Part shown: positions 1 to 7,699 of the stretch, piece by piece
Layout: the number at the start of each line of letters is the position of its first letter
How positions within the stretch are numbered: the stretch's first letter is position 1
From: Bacteroidales bacterium
GTDB taxonomy: Bacteria; Bacteroidota; Bacteroidia; Bacteroidales; WCHB1-69
Direction of reading: 5' to 3'
NCBI GenBank assembly: GCA_017617445.1
Contig: JAFZWE010000037.1
Coordinates: 46,705 to 110,704 of the forward strand
DNA: 64,000 nt
Translations under genes and position numbers: made by a program
Notes under the pieces: model-generated
Told to the model about the DNA's origin: nothing
What the model saw: the letters and a program-made list of their open reading frames with translations, nothing else
The model's database searches: none

Positions 1-633
1 GTGATAGACAAGTACGGTATTCCCGCTGACAAGGTGTTTACCCTCCACAATGCGGTGGAACCCGCCCTCCGTCAGACGGAGGAGGAACGGCCGTTGGAGG
101 ATAAAATCGTCACCTTTCTGGGACGCGTCACCTTTCAAAAAGGCCCTGAATATTTTGTGGAAACGGCCCAGAAGGTTTTGGAAAAAGATGAGCATGTGCG
201 CTTTGTCCTTGCCGGCGACGGGGATATGATGCCACGTGTCATAGAACGTGTGGCTGAACTCGGCATCTCCGACAAGTTCCACTTCACTGGATTCCTCCGT
301 GGAAAAGACATCGACCGGATGTTCGGTATGAGCGATGTGTATGTGATGCCCTCCATCTCCGAACCCTTCGGTATTTCACCCCTGGAGGCGATGCAGTCTG
401 GAGTGCCGGTGGTGATTTCCAAACAGTCCGGCGTCTCAGAGGTGCTCCAGTATGCCATCAAGGTGGATTTCTGGGATATTGAGGCCACGGCAGATGCCAT
501 CTACGGCATTCTCCATTATCCTGCTCTTTCCCGTATCCTTACAGAAAAAGGCACCGAAGAGGCCAACAACCTGAAATGGGAGGACGTGGCCGAACGGCTG
601 AAACGGATTTATGAGACAGTATTGGCGGGATAA
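1..633 (+). CDS. GT4-family glycosyltransferase, C-terminal part (5' end outside window)
   Basis: This is the C-terminal Rossmann half of a GT-B retaining glycosyltransferase (group 1/GT4). Such enzymes move a sugar from a nucleotide-sugar donor onto a glycan or lipid acceptor at the cytoplasmic face. The segment FLGRVTFQKGPEYF near residue 40 is the usual start of the donor domain. SEPFGISPLEAM near 120-131 carries the E-x7-E motif that contacts the donor. The visible 210 codons are about half of a normal GT4 protein, and the frame is open from base 1, so the GTG at position 1 is probably internal. The acceptor cannot be told. A rhamnosidase pseudogene follows. Confidence 0.85.
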   Translation: MIDKYGIPADKVFTLHNAVEPALRQTEEERPLEDKIVTFLGRVTFQKGPEYFVETAQKVLEKDEHVRFVLAGDGDMMPRVIERVAELGISDKFHFTGFLRGKDIDRMFGMSDVYVMPSISEPFGISPLEAMQSGVPVVISKQSGVSEVLQYAIKVDFWDIEATADAIYGILHYPALSRILTEKGTEEANNLKWEDVAERLKRIYETVLAG

Positions 634-647
634 TGTAGCCGTGCCCT

Positions 648-1358
648 ATGTTTCGCCTTGTTCACCTTTTTATAATCAGTCTGTTACTGCTGATTGTATT
701 GCTTTTTTTCCAAAAATGACCTTTCCTGTGACAGGATTATGATGCATGTCACTTCGCTGGGCTACCACGAGGTTATGTGAACGGCTTAAAAGTGGGAGAG
801 TATGTATTTCAACCCGCTGTGTCACAACTTAATAGACACTTGTTGAAAATGTGGTATGAGATTGCCCCCTATCTGCATAAAGGGGAGAATGAAATCATGC
901 TGTGGCTGGGACAGGGATGGGGAAGTGTGTATGGTACGCCGGCAGCGGTTTAGGCATGGGGTTATTTAGAAAAAAGAAAATGGTGTTTCCAAGGAACTTG
1001 GGTTTCATTTTTCCGTATTGACAGCATGTGGGAGGCTTCCCCGAGCGGTTATAGCTACACTGGCAGCTGGCAGCCGCGTGCACAACTGCTACAACGGCGT
1101 GGGTATCTGGTTCTACCAGGCTTTGGCGGGGCTCCGTCCCGACGCTGAACACCCTGGCTACGAGCACTTCTTCGTTGTCCCGCAGCCCTGCGAAGGGGTA
1201 GAGTGGGCGCGGGTCACCAAGCCCACGCGCTACGGCACCATCCGTATTGAAATCAATGGCAAAAGCTGAAACTGACGGTGCCCGAAGGCACTGCCGCCAC
1301 GGCGTTTCCCGGCACCGACCGCGAACAAACGCTGCCGGCAGGGGAGTGGGAGCTGTAG
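648..1358 (+). pseudogene. Decayed alpha-L-rhamnosidase (GH78) remnant
   Basis: No intact frame exists here, but pieces of one GH78 protein appear in order. At 648-716 lies a signal-peptide-like start (MFRLVHLFIISLLLLIVLLF). At 742-771 the N-terminal sandwich piece MHVTSLGYHE stops at a TGA, and a one-base shift restores YVNGLKVGEYVFQPAVS and continues to a stop near 952. Around 1022-1075 is SMWEASPSGYSYTGSW. At 1072-1269, in another frame, is NCYNGVGIWFYQALAGLRPD and the HFFVVPQPCEGVEWARVTKP stretch typical of the C-terminal domain. A last shift gives KLKLTVPEGTAATAF and the end at 1358. At least three frameshifts and a large internal deletion are needed, since a normal GH78 enzyme has several hundred more residues. 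The link of the signal peptide to this gene is inference. Confidence 0.8.
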
Positions 1359-1385
1359 GCGTAGTGCGGATATTGAAAAAAACTG

Positions 1386-1393
1386 TATTTTTG
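1386..1393 (+). promoter_or_regulatory. Bacteroidota -7 promoter box, EamA gene
   Basis: TATTTTTG matches the TAnnTTTG -7 consensus and lies 8 bases before the ATG, so the leader would be very short. No well-spaced -33 TTG is seen. Confidence 0.4.
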
Positions 1394-1401
1394 TCGCTCA
1401 A

Positions 1402-2265
1402 ATGATTTACCTCGTCTTAGCCATCGTATTTTCATCGGGTGTCTTCGTTGCCATGCGCTTTTTCAAGCGGTTCAACTTGGACAATCATCAGGCATTGATG
1501 TGGAACTACGTCTTCGCCACAGTAACCGGTTTCCTGATGTGCGGCCGCGTTGACACCGTTCCCGAATTAGTTGGCGAGGCGTGGTTTGGACTGTCGTTGC
1601 TGACGGGCTTCTGGTTCATTTTCACCTATTTGTTGATAACGGCTTCTACCCAAACCTCGGGAGTTACCATCACCTCGTTATCCAGCAAACTGTCGGTGGT
1701 GCTGCCCACGATGGCAGGGGTATTCCTCTTTCAGGAAACGTTGGGCTGGCAAGTCGCCATCGGCATCATCTTGGCGTTGGTGGCGCTGGTGCTGGTGGTG
1801 GCCGGCGGGAACAAGTCTGCCACTAATAACAACAGAATCCATTGGTGGCTTCCCATCCTGATTTTCTTCGGTACTGGCACGGGCGACATTCTGATGAAAC
1901 TCAACGAGCAGCGCAACACTTCCGATGATATGAGTTTTATGATTGCCTTTATCTATATGATTTCCATGTTGTTCGGTATTGTCCTTGTGTCCTGCGAACT
2001 CATTTGCGGAAAATCAAAATGGCAGAACAAAAGCATTATCGGTGGCATTGCATTGGGGGTGATCAACTTTTTCTCCACCTTCTGTATTTTTCAAGCCATG
2101 CGTTATTTTGACAATGTGGTACTGTTCCCGATTTATAACATCGGAGTGGTCAGCCTCACCGCTTTGATTGGATGGTTGTTATTCAAAGAAAGGCTGACGT
2201 GGAAAAATTACCTGGGGCTTGCCATTGCCATCATTGCAGTGATATTGATTTCAACAAAGCTTTGA
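1402..2265 (+). CDS. EamA/DMT-superfamily membrane transporter
   Basis: A 287-residue, very hydrophobic protein with about ten predicted membrane segments arranged as two EamA halves. The first starts MIYLVLAIVFSSGVFVAMRF. The second starts near residue 150 after a polar linker (GGNKSATNNNRIHW). The length and the terminal segment (NYLGLAIAIIAVILISTKL) fit the 10-TMS drug/metabolite transporter superfamily of the inner membrane. Members export or import amino acids, nucleosides or other small metabolites, and the substrate cannot be read from sequence. It stands alone between the rhamnosidase pseudogene and a secreted hydrolase, with its own -7 box just upstream. Confidence 0.85.
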   Translation: MIYLVLAIVFSSGVFVAMRFFKRFNLDNHQALMWNYVFATVTGFLMCGRVDTVPELVGEAWFGLSLLTGFWFIFTYLLITASTQTSGVTITSLSSKLSVVLPTMAGVFLFQETLGWQVAIGIILALVALVLVVAGGNKSATNNNRIHWWLPILIFFGTGTGDILMKLNEQRNTSDDMSFMIAFIYMISMLFGIVLVSCELICGKSKWQNKSIIGGIALGVINFFSTFCIFQAMRYFDNVVLFPIYNIGVVSLTALIGWLLFKERLTWKNYLGLAIAIIAVILISTKL

Positions 2266-2314
2266 TCTTGAATGTTGAGTGCATTTTCTCATCATTTTTG
2301 TGCATAAAAAATCG

Positions 2315-2322
2315 TACCTTTG
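2315..2322 (+). promoter_or_regulatory. Bacteroidota -7 promoter box, EEP hydrolase gene
   Basis: TACCTTTG matches TAnnTTTG and lies 22 bases before the ATG at 2345. The nearest upstream TTTG (2297-2300) is closer than the usual spacing. Confidence 0.5.
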
Positions 2323-2344
2323 CACCGTTTTTTGAATAGATATC

Positions 2345-3199
2345 ATGATGAAACGAACTTTTTCCCTTCTTTTCCTGTGTGTAGTGCTGGTTGCAGGTGC
2401 AATGCCGCAACTCTTTTCGCAGAAAAGCGCACAGTACAAACTGATTTCGTACAACATCCGCTATTGTGCCGCCTCTGGCGAGGATGGCGACAATGCGTGG
2501 GACAACCGAAAAAGCGCGTCGGTGAAGATGTTGAAACAGGAGAAGCCCGACCTTTTCGGACTGCAGGAGGCACTGCCCGCCCAGCTTCAATTCATTGAGG
2601 AGAATTTCCCGCAATACACTCGTATCGGGGTGGGGCGCGACGACGGGAAACAGGCTGGCGAGTGTATGGCGGTCTTCTTCCTTACCGACAAGTTTGAGCT
2701 TTTGGAGAGTGGCACCCGCTGGCTGAGCGCGACGCCCGAAAAGGTGTCAATGGGTTGGGACGCCGCCTGCTTCCGTACGGTGACCTTTGTGCACCTGAAG
2801 GACAAAAAGACAGGGCGTGACTTCTTCTACTTCAACACGCATCTTGACCATGTGGGAGAATTGGCGCGGAAGAACTCGGTGCTGCTGCTGTGCCAGCTCA
2901 TCAGCGAGATGGTGCCGGAGGGTACGCCGGTAATTCTCGGCGGCGACCTCAACTCCTCCATCGAGAGTCCTATCTTCGAGCCGTTTGCAATGAACAATCT
3001 GCTTCCGGCGCGCAACATTGCCCCGAAAACCGACAACAAGGACACGTTCAATGGCTTCGGCAACGCGCCCAAACCCTGTGTCATTGACCATATTTTTATT
3101 CGGGACATCAACCCCATTGAGTTCCAAACGCTTACTAAGGATTATGGGAAGCCTTATATATCAGATCATTATCCGATAAAACTACGGTTTGAAATGTAG
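2345..3199 (+). CDS. Secreted endonuclease/exonuclease/phosphatase (EEP) family protein
   Basis: The 284-residue protein has a Sec signal peptide (MMKRTFSLLFLCVVLVAGAM, cut near QLFSQ) followed by one EEP domain. EEP landmarks run in order: LISYNIRY near residue 34 (metal-site Asn), LFGLQEA near 60 (metal-binding Glu), FYFNTHLDH near 160 (catalytic His), GGDLNSS near 200 (Asp/Asn pair) and ISDHYPIKLRF at the end (catalytic Asp-His). The fold serves nucleases, sphingomyelinases and inositol phosphatases. The short, secreted, single-domain form is common in Bacteroidota, often with unproven substrate. It acts in the periplasm or outside the cell. Two adjacent ATG codons at 2345 and 2348 are equally likely starts. 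Confidence 0.88.
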   Translation: MMKRTFSLLFLCVVLVAGAMPQLFSQKSAQYKLISYNIRYCAASGEDGDNAWDNRKSASVKMLKQEKPDLFGLQEALPAQLQFIEENFPQYTRIGVGRDDGKQAGECMAVFFLTDKFELLESGTRWLSATPEKVSMGWDAACFRTVTFVHLKDKKTGRDFFYFNTHLDHVGELARKNSVLLLCQLISEMVPEGTPVILGGDLNSSIESPIFEPFAMNNLLPARNIAPKTDNKDTFNGFGNAPKPCVIDHIFIRDINPIEFQTLTKDYGKPYISDHYPIKLRFEM

Positions 3200-3203
3200 A
3201 GGG

Positions 3204-3232
3204 TTCCGCCGCTCGTTTCGCTCGCTGCGGAA
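3204..3232 (+). other. Short GC-rich hairpin downstream of EEP gene
   Basis: TTCCGC at 3204-3209 pairs with GCGGAA at 3227-3232 around a 17-base loop, starting 5 bases after the stop codon. There is no following T tract, so a terminator role is only a guess. Confidence 0.3.
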
Positions 3233-3366
3233 TGGCGAAAAAAGTTTTCAACAAAATACCAACAGCTAAAAACGGCCAGTTCAGTGCTGTTTTTGCTTGA
3301 AAAGCGACCAGATAACGGCCGAAACACGCATTTTTTCATCCCCGGTTTGTGGGCCATTGTACCCCC

Positions 3367-3397
3367 TTGAAAGTGGAGTGGAGATGTGGTATCTTTG
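3367..3397 (+). promoter_or_regulatory. Bacteroidota-type promoter of the Rpn nuclease gene
   Basis: TTG at 3367-3369 and TATCTTTG at 3390-3397 are 20 bases apart. This fits the Bacteroidota -33/-7 pair (TTG, TAnnTTTG). The leader to the ATG at 3433 would be about 30 bases. Confidence 0.6.
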
Positions 3398-3432
3398 CAG
3401 AAGAACTTTTTACTAACCTAAACTAAAGCACT

Positions 3433-4344
3433 ATGAAAAACAATCCGCACATTTTCATCATGCCCACCACGGACTTCGCCATCAAGAGGATTTTCCGTAC
3501 CGAGCGAAACAAGCGTTTCCTCATCCATTTCCTTAACACCTTCCTGTCGAAGTATATCGGCCATATTGAAGATGTAACCTTTTTGGACACAGAGCAGTAC
3601 GGCCTCGCCGACACGCAGCGCAAGGTAGTGTTTGACATCCTCTGCACCGACCAGGAGGGGCGGCAGTTCATCATTGAAATGCAGCGTGCAAGGCAGCCGG
3701 AATACGCCGAGCGTTCGGTGTTCTACCTCAGTCGGGCCATCAGCTCCAGCATGGAGAAGGGCGTGTCGGACTACAGAATCATTCCGACTTACTCCGTCAA
3801 CCTGCTCGACTTTGAGTTGCCGCAGATGGCGGAAAACAGCGAATGTTTCCACTCGTTTTTCATCAAGGACGAAAAAAATCGCACCCTGACCAACAAAGTG
3901 GGCCTTTTCTACATTAATTTATGTAATTTTGCAGCGCAGCAGCCGGAGGTGACGGATGGGATGCGCAGCTGGATGAGCCTTCTCAAGAACATGCAGGCGA
4001 TGAACGAGGAGGACTACCGCAAGCAGGAGGGCATCTTCCGGGAGCTGATGGATGAATGCAGAATTAAAAAATTAGATACCATGGAAAAAGAGAACTACGA
4101 AAAGAGCATTTTGGAGTACGAAGACGTGCGCGAGGCCGTTGAATATGCCAAGGAACTCTCCTTCGCCGAGGGAGTTGAGAAAGGAATGGAGAAAGGAATA
4201 GAAGAGGGAATGGCCCAAGGTGTCCGAAATGGGTTGCTGCAAGCTGCCGCCAATCTATTGAAAATGGGAATTTCCATTGCCGACGTGGTAAAGGCGACAG
4301 GCCTCAGCGAGGAAGAGGTGCAGGAATTGAAAGCTGAAAACTGA
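3433..4344 (+). CDS. Rpn/PD-(D/E)XK nuclease-family transposase-like protein
   Basis: A 303-residue protein of the Rpn (recombination-promoting nuclease, formerly 'transposase_31/PD-(D/E)XK transposase') family. The N-terminal part reads TTDFAIKRIFRTERNKRFLI, typical for the group. The nuclease core is the Asp in VVFDILCTDQEG near residue 68 and the E-x-Q in FIIEMQRARQPEYAERS near 82, with Gln in place of the usual Lys as is common in this family. The C-terminal quarter is charged and helical (EKGMEKGIEEGMAQGVRNG) and ends in a helix-turn-helix-like ISIADVVKATGLSEEEVQEL. These proteins cut DNA and raise RecA-independent recombination in E. coli. No terminal inverted repeats were seen, so it is a single gene rather than a mapped element. 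Confidence 0.88.
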   Translation: MKNNPHIFIMPTTDFAIKRIFRTERNKRFLIHFLNTFLSKYIGHIEDVTFLDTEQYGLADTQRKVVFDILCTDQEGRQFIIEMQRARQPEYAERSVFYLSRAISSSMEKGVSDYRIIPTYSVNLLDFELPQMAENSECFHSFFIKDEKNRTLTNKVGLFYINLCNFAAQQPEVTDGMRSWMSLLKNMQAMNEEDYRKQEGIFRELMDECRIKKLDTMEKENYEKSILEYEDVREAVEYAKELSFAEGVEKGMEKGIEEGMAQGVRNGLLQAAANLLKMGISIADVVKATGLSEEEVQELKAEN

Positions 4345-4385
4345 ACATCGCGCCATTCCACCTACTGACAAAGACACGACCTCTC

Positions 4386-4485
4386 AACGAAGCACCATAA
4401 TTTGTCCGTACACCAACAGCGTACAAAAGTTTGTCACATATCCCTTTTCAGCGACATCACAAATTTTACTTAGTTGTGCTTCGTT
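4386..4485. repeat. Imperfect long inverted repeat between Rpn nuclease and PPAD-like gene
   Basis: AACGAAGCAC at 4386-4395 is the exact reverse complement of 4476-4485. Inside it AATTTGT at 4399-4405 matches the reverse complement of 4459-4465. The arms enclose about 50 bases. It could be a structured leader, a terminator region or a decayed element end, and chance is possible. Confidence 0.3.
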
Positions 4486-4522
4486 TTTATTTTTCAAGGA
4501 ACCACATATTACGACATTTTCG

Positions 4523-4530
4523 TAATTTTG
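4523..4530 (+). promoter_or_regulatory. Bacteroidota -7 promoter box, PPAD-like gene
   Basis: TAATTTTG matches TAnnTTTG and lies 24 bases before the ATG at 4555. It supports that start over an in-frame ATG at 4474. Confidence 0.5.
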
Positions 4531-4554
4531 CGCTGTCAAAAATCAGCATCAAAA

Positions 4555-6312
4555 ATGAAGAAAATTTCTATCTTTTCCTTTCTTTTCATTTTAATTATCA
4601 ATATTTTACAAGCGCAAGAAACGCAACAGCGCTATGAGCTGACTGCGGAGGATATTCTGCGCTGGCACGAACTGTCGGAGCGGATGCGCACCTCCACGCC
4701 GCCCGATGCCCCCGTGGTGAGCATCGCCGAGTTTGAACGATGCCAAGGCGTGCTCATCGCCTACCCCAACTACTACGGCTTCGGCATTCCCTACAACCTC
4801 ATCGCCCAGATGTCGGAACTCGTTACGGTCACCGTGGCCGTCTCCACCTCCAGCCAGCAGAACAGCGTGCGCAACCAGCTGCAAAACAACGGGGTGAACA
4901 TGAGCAACGTCAACTTCGTGGTGGGTGCCGTGGACAGCTACTGGACCCGCGACTTCGGTCCGTGGTTCATCCTCGACGGCAACGACGAGTTCGGTGTGGC
5001 CGACTTCACCTACAACCGTCCCTCACGCCCTAACGACGACGCACACATGGCTGTCATGGCCAACTTTTTGAACATCAACCATTTCGACTTTCCCATTGTA
5101 CATACGGGCGGTAACTATATGTCGGACGGATACGGCACAGCGGCCTCCGACGAGCTGGTGTACAACGAAAACAGCGACCTCACACAAGCACAGATCCACC
5201 AATACTGCAACGACTACCTCGGCATCAACAACTACCACGTCACCATCGACCCGCAAGGCGACTACATCGCCCATATCGACTGCTGGGGCAAATTCCTCGC
5301 TGTGGACAAGATCCTCATCGCGCAGCTGCCCACCGGCGCTGCCCATTACGCCGACTACGAAGCGGTAGCCGACTATTTCGCCAACGCCACCACGCCGTGG
5401 GGCAACAAGTACAAAGTGTATCGTGTGTTCGAGCCCGGTTCCACCGTCAGCAACGCCCGCACACCCTACACCAACAGTTTGATACTCAACGACCACGTGT
5501 TTGTGCCCGTGACCGGCGCCAGCTACGATGATGACGCCATCGCGGTCTATCAGCAGGCCATGCCGGGCTACACCATCGTACCCATCATGGAAAAAAGCAG
5601 CACCCCTTGGGAGAACACCGACGCGCTTCACTGCCGCACCCATGAGATTCCCGACCTCAGCATGCTGCGCATCACCCACTACCCCACCCTCGGCTCACAG
5701 CCGTACGATTCGGCCTTCATCCTTGCTGCCAACATCAAGAACCTCAGTCACCAACCCATCGTATCAGACTCTGTCAGAATTTATTACCGTATCACCGACT
5801 CGCTCGGCACCCATCCGTGGAACGACACCCCGATGGAACTTGTGAGCGGCGAGACGTGGGCCGGCACCATCAGCGGCATCAGCGACACCTGCCAGGTGGA
5901 ATACTACCTGTTCGCCAAGGACGAATCGGGGCGCCGCGAAACCTACCCGCTCATCGGCGAGCCTGACCCGTTCATCTTCACCGTAGGCCGCAACCTCAAC
6001 CCTGACACCATCCCGACCGACACCATTCCGACCGACACAACGACAAACGACACCATTGACTTCATCGTTGACTTTCTGCACACCCATCTGTGCATCATGC
6101 CCAACCCCGCCAGCACACAATTTACAGTCACTGCCCCGCACTTCACCTCTCTCTCGGTCTTCAACACCTACGGCCAGCTGATTTACAAAGAGACTGAAAA
6201 TCGCGAGATGTGTACTGTCAACTGCTCGGAATGGCCTGCCGGAATGTACATCGTGCGCATAGAACTTCCTAACGGACAAATCCTTACTCAAAAAATAACC
6301 CTATCGCGGTAA
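4555..6312 (+). CDS. PPAD-like secreted peptidylarginine deiminase with T9SS sorting domain
   Basis: A 585-residue homologue of Porphyromonas PPAD, which turns peptidyl arginine into citrulline and ammonia. Regions in order: signal peptide (1-21, cut at LQAQ); deiminase beta/alpha propeller (about 50-375); Ig-like domain (about 380-476) ending in GRRETYPLIGEPDPF; a Pro/Thr linker (484-500) repeating DTIPT; and a T9SS type-A C-terminal domain (about 510-585). Catalytic residues line up as Asp133 (SYWTRDFGPW), His240 and Asp242 (AHIDCWGKF), and Cys360 (TDALHCRTHE). HTGGNYMSDGYG at 183-194 matches PPAD closely. In PPAD two arginines in NRPRPN grip the C-terminal carboxylate of the substrate. Here the segment is NRPSRPN (Arg155, Arg158), one residue longer. 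The start at 4555 gives a clean signal peptide behind a -7 box. Export would be through Sec and then T9SS to the cell surface. The nearest alternative is an agmatine deiminase, but the Ig-like domain and CTD argue against it. Confidence 0.9.
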   Translation: MKKISIFSFLFILIINILQAQETQQRYELTAEDILRWHELSERMRTSTPPDAPVVSIAEFERCQGVLIAYPNYYGFGIPYNLIAQMSELVTVTVAVSTSSQQNSVRNQLQNNGVNMSNVNFVVGAVDSYWTRDFGPWFILDGNDEFGVADFTYNRPSRPNDDAHMAVMANFLNINHFDFPIVHTGGNYMSDGYGTAASDELVYNENSDLTQAQIHQYCNDYLGINNYHVTIDPQGDYIAHIDCWGKFLAVDKILIAQLPTGAAHYADYEAVADYFANATTPWGNKYKVYRVFEPGSTVSNARTPYTNSLILNDHVFVPVTGASYDDDAIAVYQQAMPGYTIVPIMEKSSTPWENTDALHCRTHEIPDLSMLRITHYPTLGSQPYDSAFILAANIKNLSHQPIVSDSVRIYYRITDSLGTHPWNDTPMELVSGETWAGTISGISDTCQVEYYLFAKDESGRRETYPLIGEPDPFIFTVGRNLNPDTIPTDTIPTDTTTNDTIDFIVDFLHTHLCIMPNPASTQFTVTAPHFTSLSVFNTYGQLIYKETENREMCTVNCSEWPAGMYIVRIELPNGQILTQKITLSR

Positions 6313-6326
6313 TCTGTCTTGCTGCC

Positions 6327-7637
6327 ATGCTCACCTACGAATCCATTCTTGAAGACATCTTCACCGCACTGCCCATGTACCACAAGATGGGCAGCAGTGC
6401 CTACAAGGAGGGCTTGGAGAACATTGAGGTGCTCTCCTCCATCACCGGACATCCCGAAAAAAAACTTCGCTGCATCCACGTGGCCGGCACCAATGGCAAA
6501 GGGTCTGTCACCCATTTGCTTTCCTCCTTTTATCAGGAAATGGGTTACAAGGTTGGGCTATACACCTCCCCTCACCTGGTGGATTTCCGAGAACGAATCA
6601 AAATCAATGGAGAAATGATTCCCAAGGAAAAGGTGGTGGAGTTCTTTGAAAAACACCAACGCTATTTTCAGCTGGTAGAGCCTTCTTTTTTTGAAATGAC
6701 AACTGCACTGGCGTTCTACTATTTTGCGGAAGAGAAGGTGGACATTGCCATCATTGAAGTGGGACTGGGAGGCCGTTTAGATGCCACCAACATCATCACT
6801 CCTGACATTTCCGTCATTACCAATATTTCATTGGATCACACGCAGTTGCTGGGCAACACGCGTACCAAAATCGCTTTAGAGAAAGCCGGCATCATCAAAC
6901 ACGGGGTGCCGGTGGTCATCGGGCAGTCCGACCCTGAAACACTACCCATCTTCAGGAATGTCGCTACCTTGCGCGAGGCTCCGCTCTATTCCACGGAGGA
7001 CATTACCGTGAGCGAGCTTCCCTCCAGTGCCCCCTTCACCCGCTGCATCAACATCTCACATCTGGACACAATCCTCTGTCCCGAAGTCAGCCTACCGCTC
7101 ACGGGAGACTACCAGTTTGAAAATGTCGCCACCGCGGTCAAGACCCTCTTGCTGCACCAGCAAGAGAACCCCTATGTGACGGAGATCATCCGAAGGGGAA
7201 TTGAAAACGTACTGAAAAACACGCATTTGCGTGGGCGCTGGGAAATCCTTTGCGAGTCCCCCCTTACTATTTGCGACACAGGGCACAACAGCGGGGGCTT
7301 CACCTTCCTGTCGCAGCAGTTAGACTCCCTCCCCTGCCGTCAGCTGCACTGCATCATCGGATTTGTGAACGACAAGGACATCGACAGCATCATCCACCTG
7401 CTGCCCCGCAAGGCCCACTACACCGTATGCAAGGCCAGCGTGGCTCGCGCCGAAGAACCCGAGCGCATCGTGGCGAAGATGACCGCCTATGGACTGCAGG
7501 CCGAGGCGAGCAAGCAGCCCGTGTACGCCACCTACCAGGCATTGAAAGAAGCCGTGCAGCCCAACGATGCCATCTACGTGGGCGGCAGCACCTTCATCGT
7601 GGCCGACTTGCTGGCGGGAATGGATAAATCTCTTTAA
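6327..7637 (+). CDS. folC: Bifunctional folylpolyglutamate/dihydrofolate synthase
   Basis: FolC joins glutamate to dihydropteroate or folates using ATP, in the cytoplasm. The 436-residue length is normal. The Mur-ligase-type P-loop HVAGTNGKGS lies at 51-60. The VGLGGRLDATNII segment near 147 is the second nucleotide/metal motif. ITNISLDHTQLLGNT near 172 is the conserved central-domain stretch, and CDTGHNSGG near 315 is the C-terminal-domain motif. The ATG lies 14 bases after the PPAD-like gene's stop, so it may be partly co-transcribed, though the two functions are unrelated. Confidence 0.95.
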   Translation: MLTYESILEDIFTALPMYHKMGSSAYKEGLENIEVLSSITGHPEKKLRCIHVAGTNGKGSVTHLLSSFYQEMGYKVGLYTSPHLVDFRERIKINGEMIPKEKVVEFFEKHQRYFQLVEPSFFEMTTALAFYYFAEEKVDIAIIEVGLGGRLDATNIITPDISVITNISLDHTQLLGNTRTKIALEKAGIIKHGVPVVIGQSDPETLPIFRNVATLREAPLYSTEDITVSELPSSAPFTRCINISHLDTILCPEVSLPLTGDYQFENVATAVKTLLLHQQENPYVTEIIRRGIENVLKNTHLRGRWEILCESPLTICDTGHNSGGFTFLSQQLDSLPCRQLHCIIGFVNDKDIDSIIHLLPRKAHYTVCKASVARAEEPERIVAKMTAYGLQAEASKQPVYATYQALKEAVQPNDAIYVGGSTFIVADLLAGMDKSL

Positions 7638-7662
7638 AGCAAAGATTAAACAAAAATTTTTA

Positions 7663-7670
7663 TATCTTTG
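7663..7670 (+). promoter_or_regulatory. Bacteroidota -7 promoter box, WG-repeat gene
   Basis: TATCTTTG matches TAnnTTTG and lies 29 bases before the ATG at 7700. Confidence 0.5.
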
Positions 7671-7699
7671 CACCCTAAAATTTTCAAAAAAAAGAATTT

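Noticed and set aside
3204-3232. REP-like palindrome
   Set aside because: Only one copy was noticed, with a short 6-base stem.
4474-4554. Upstream in-frame start for the PPAD-like gene
   Set aside because: It would place 27 residues before the signal peptide and lies upstream of the -7 box at 4523.
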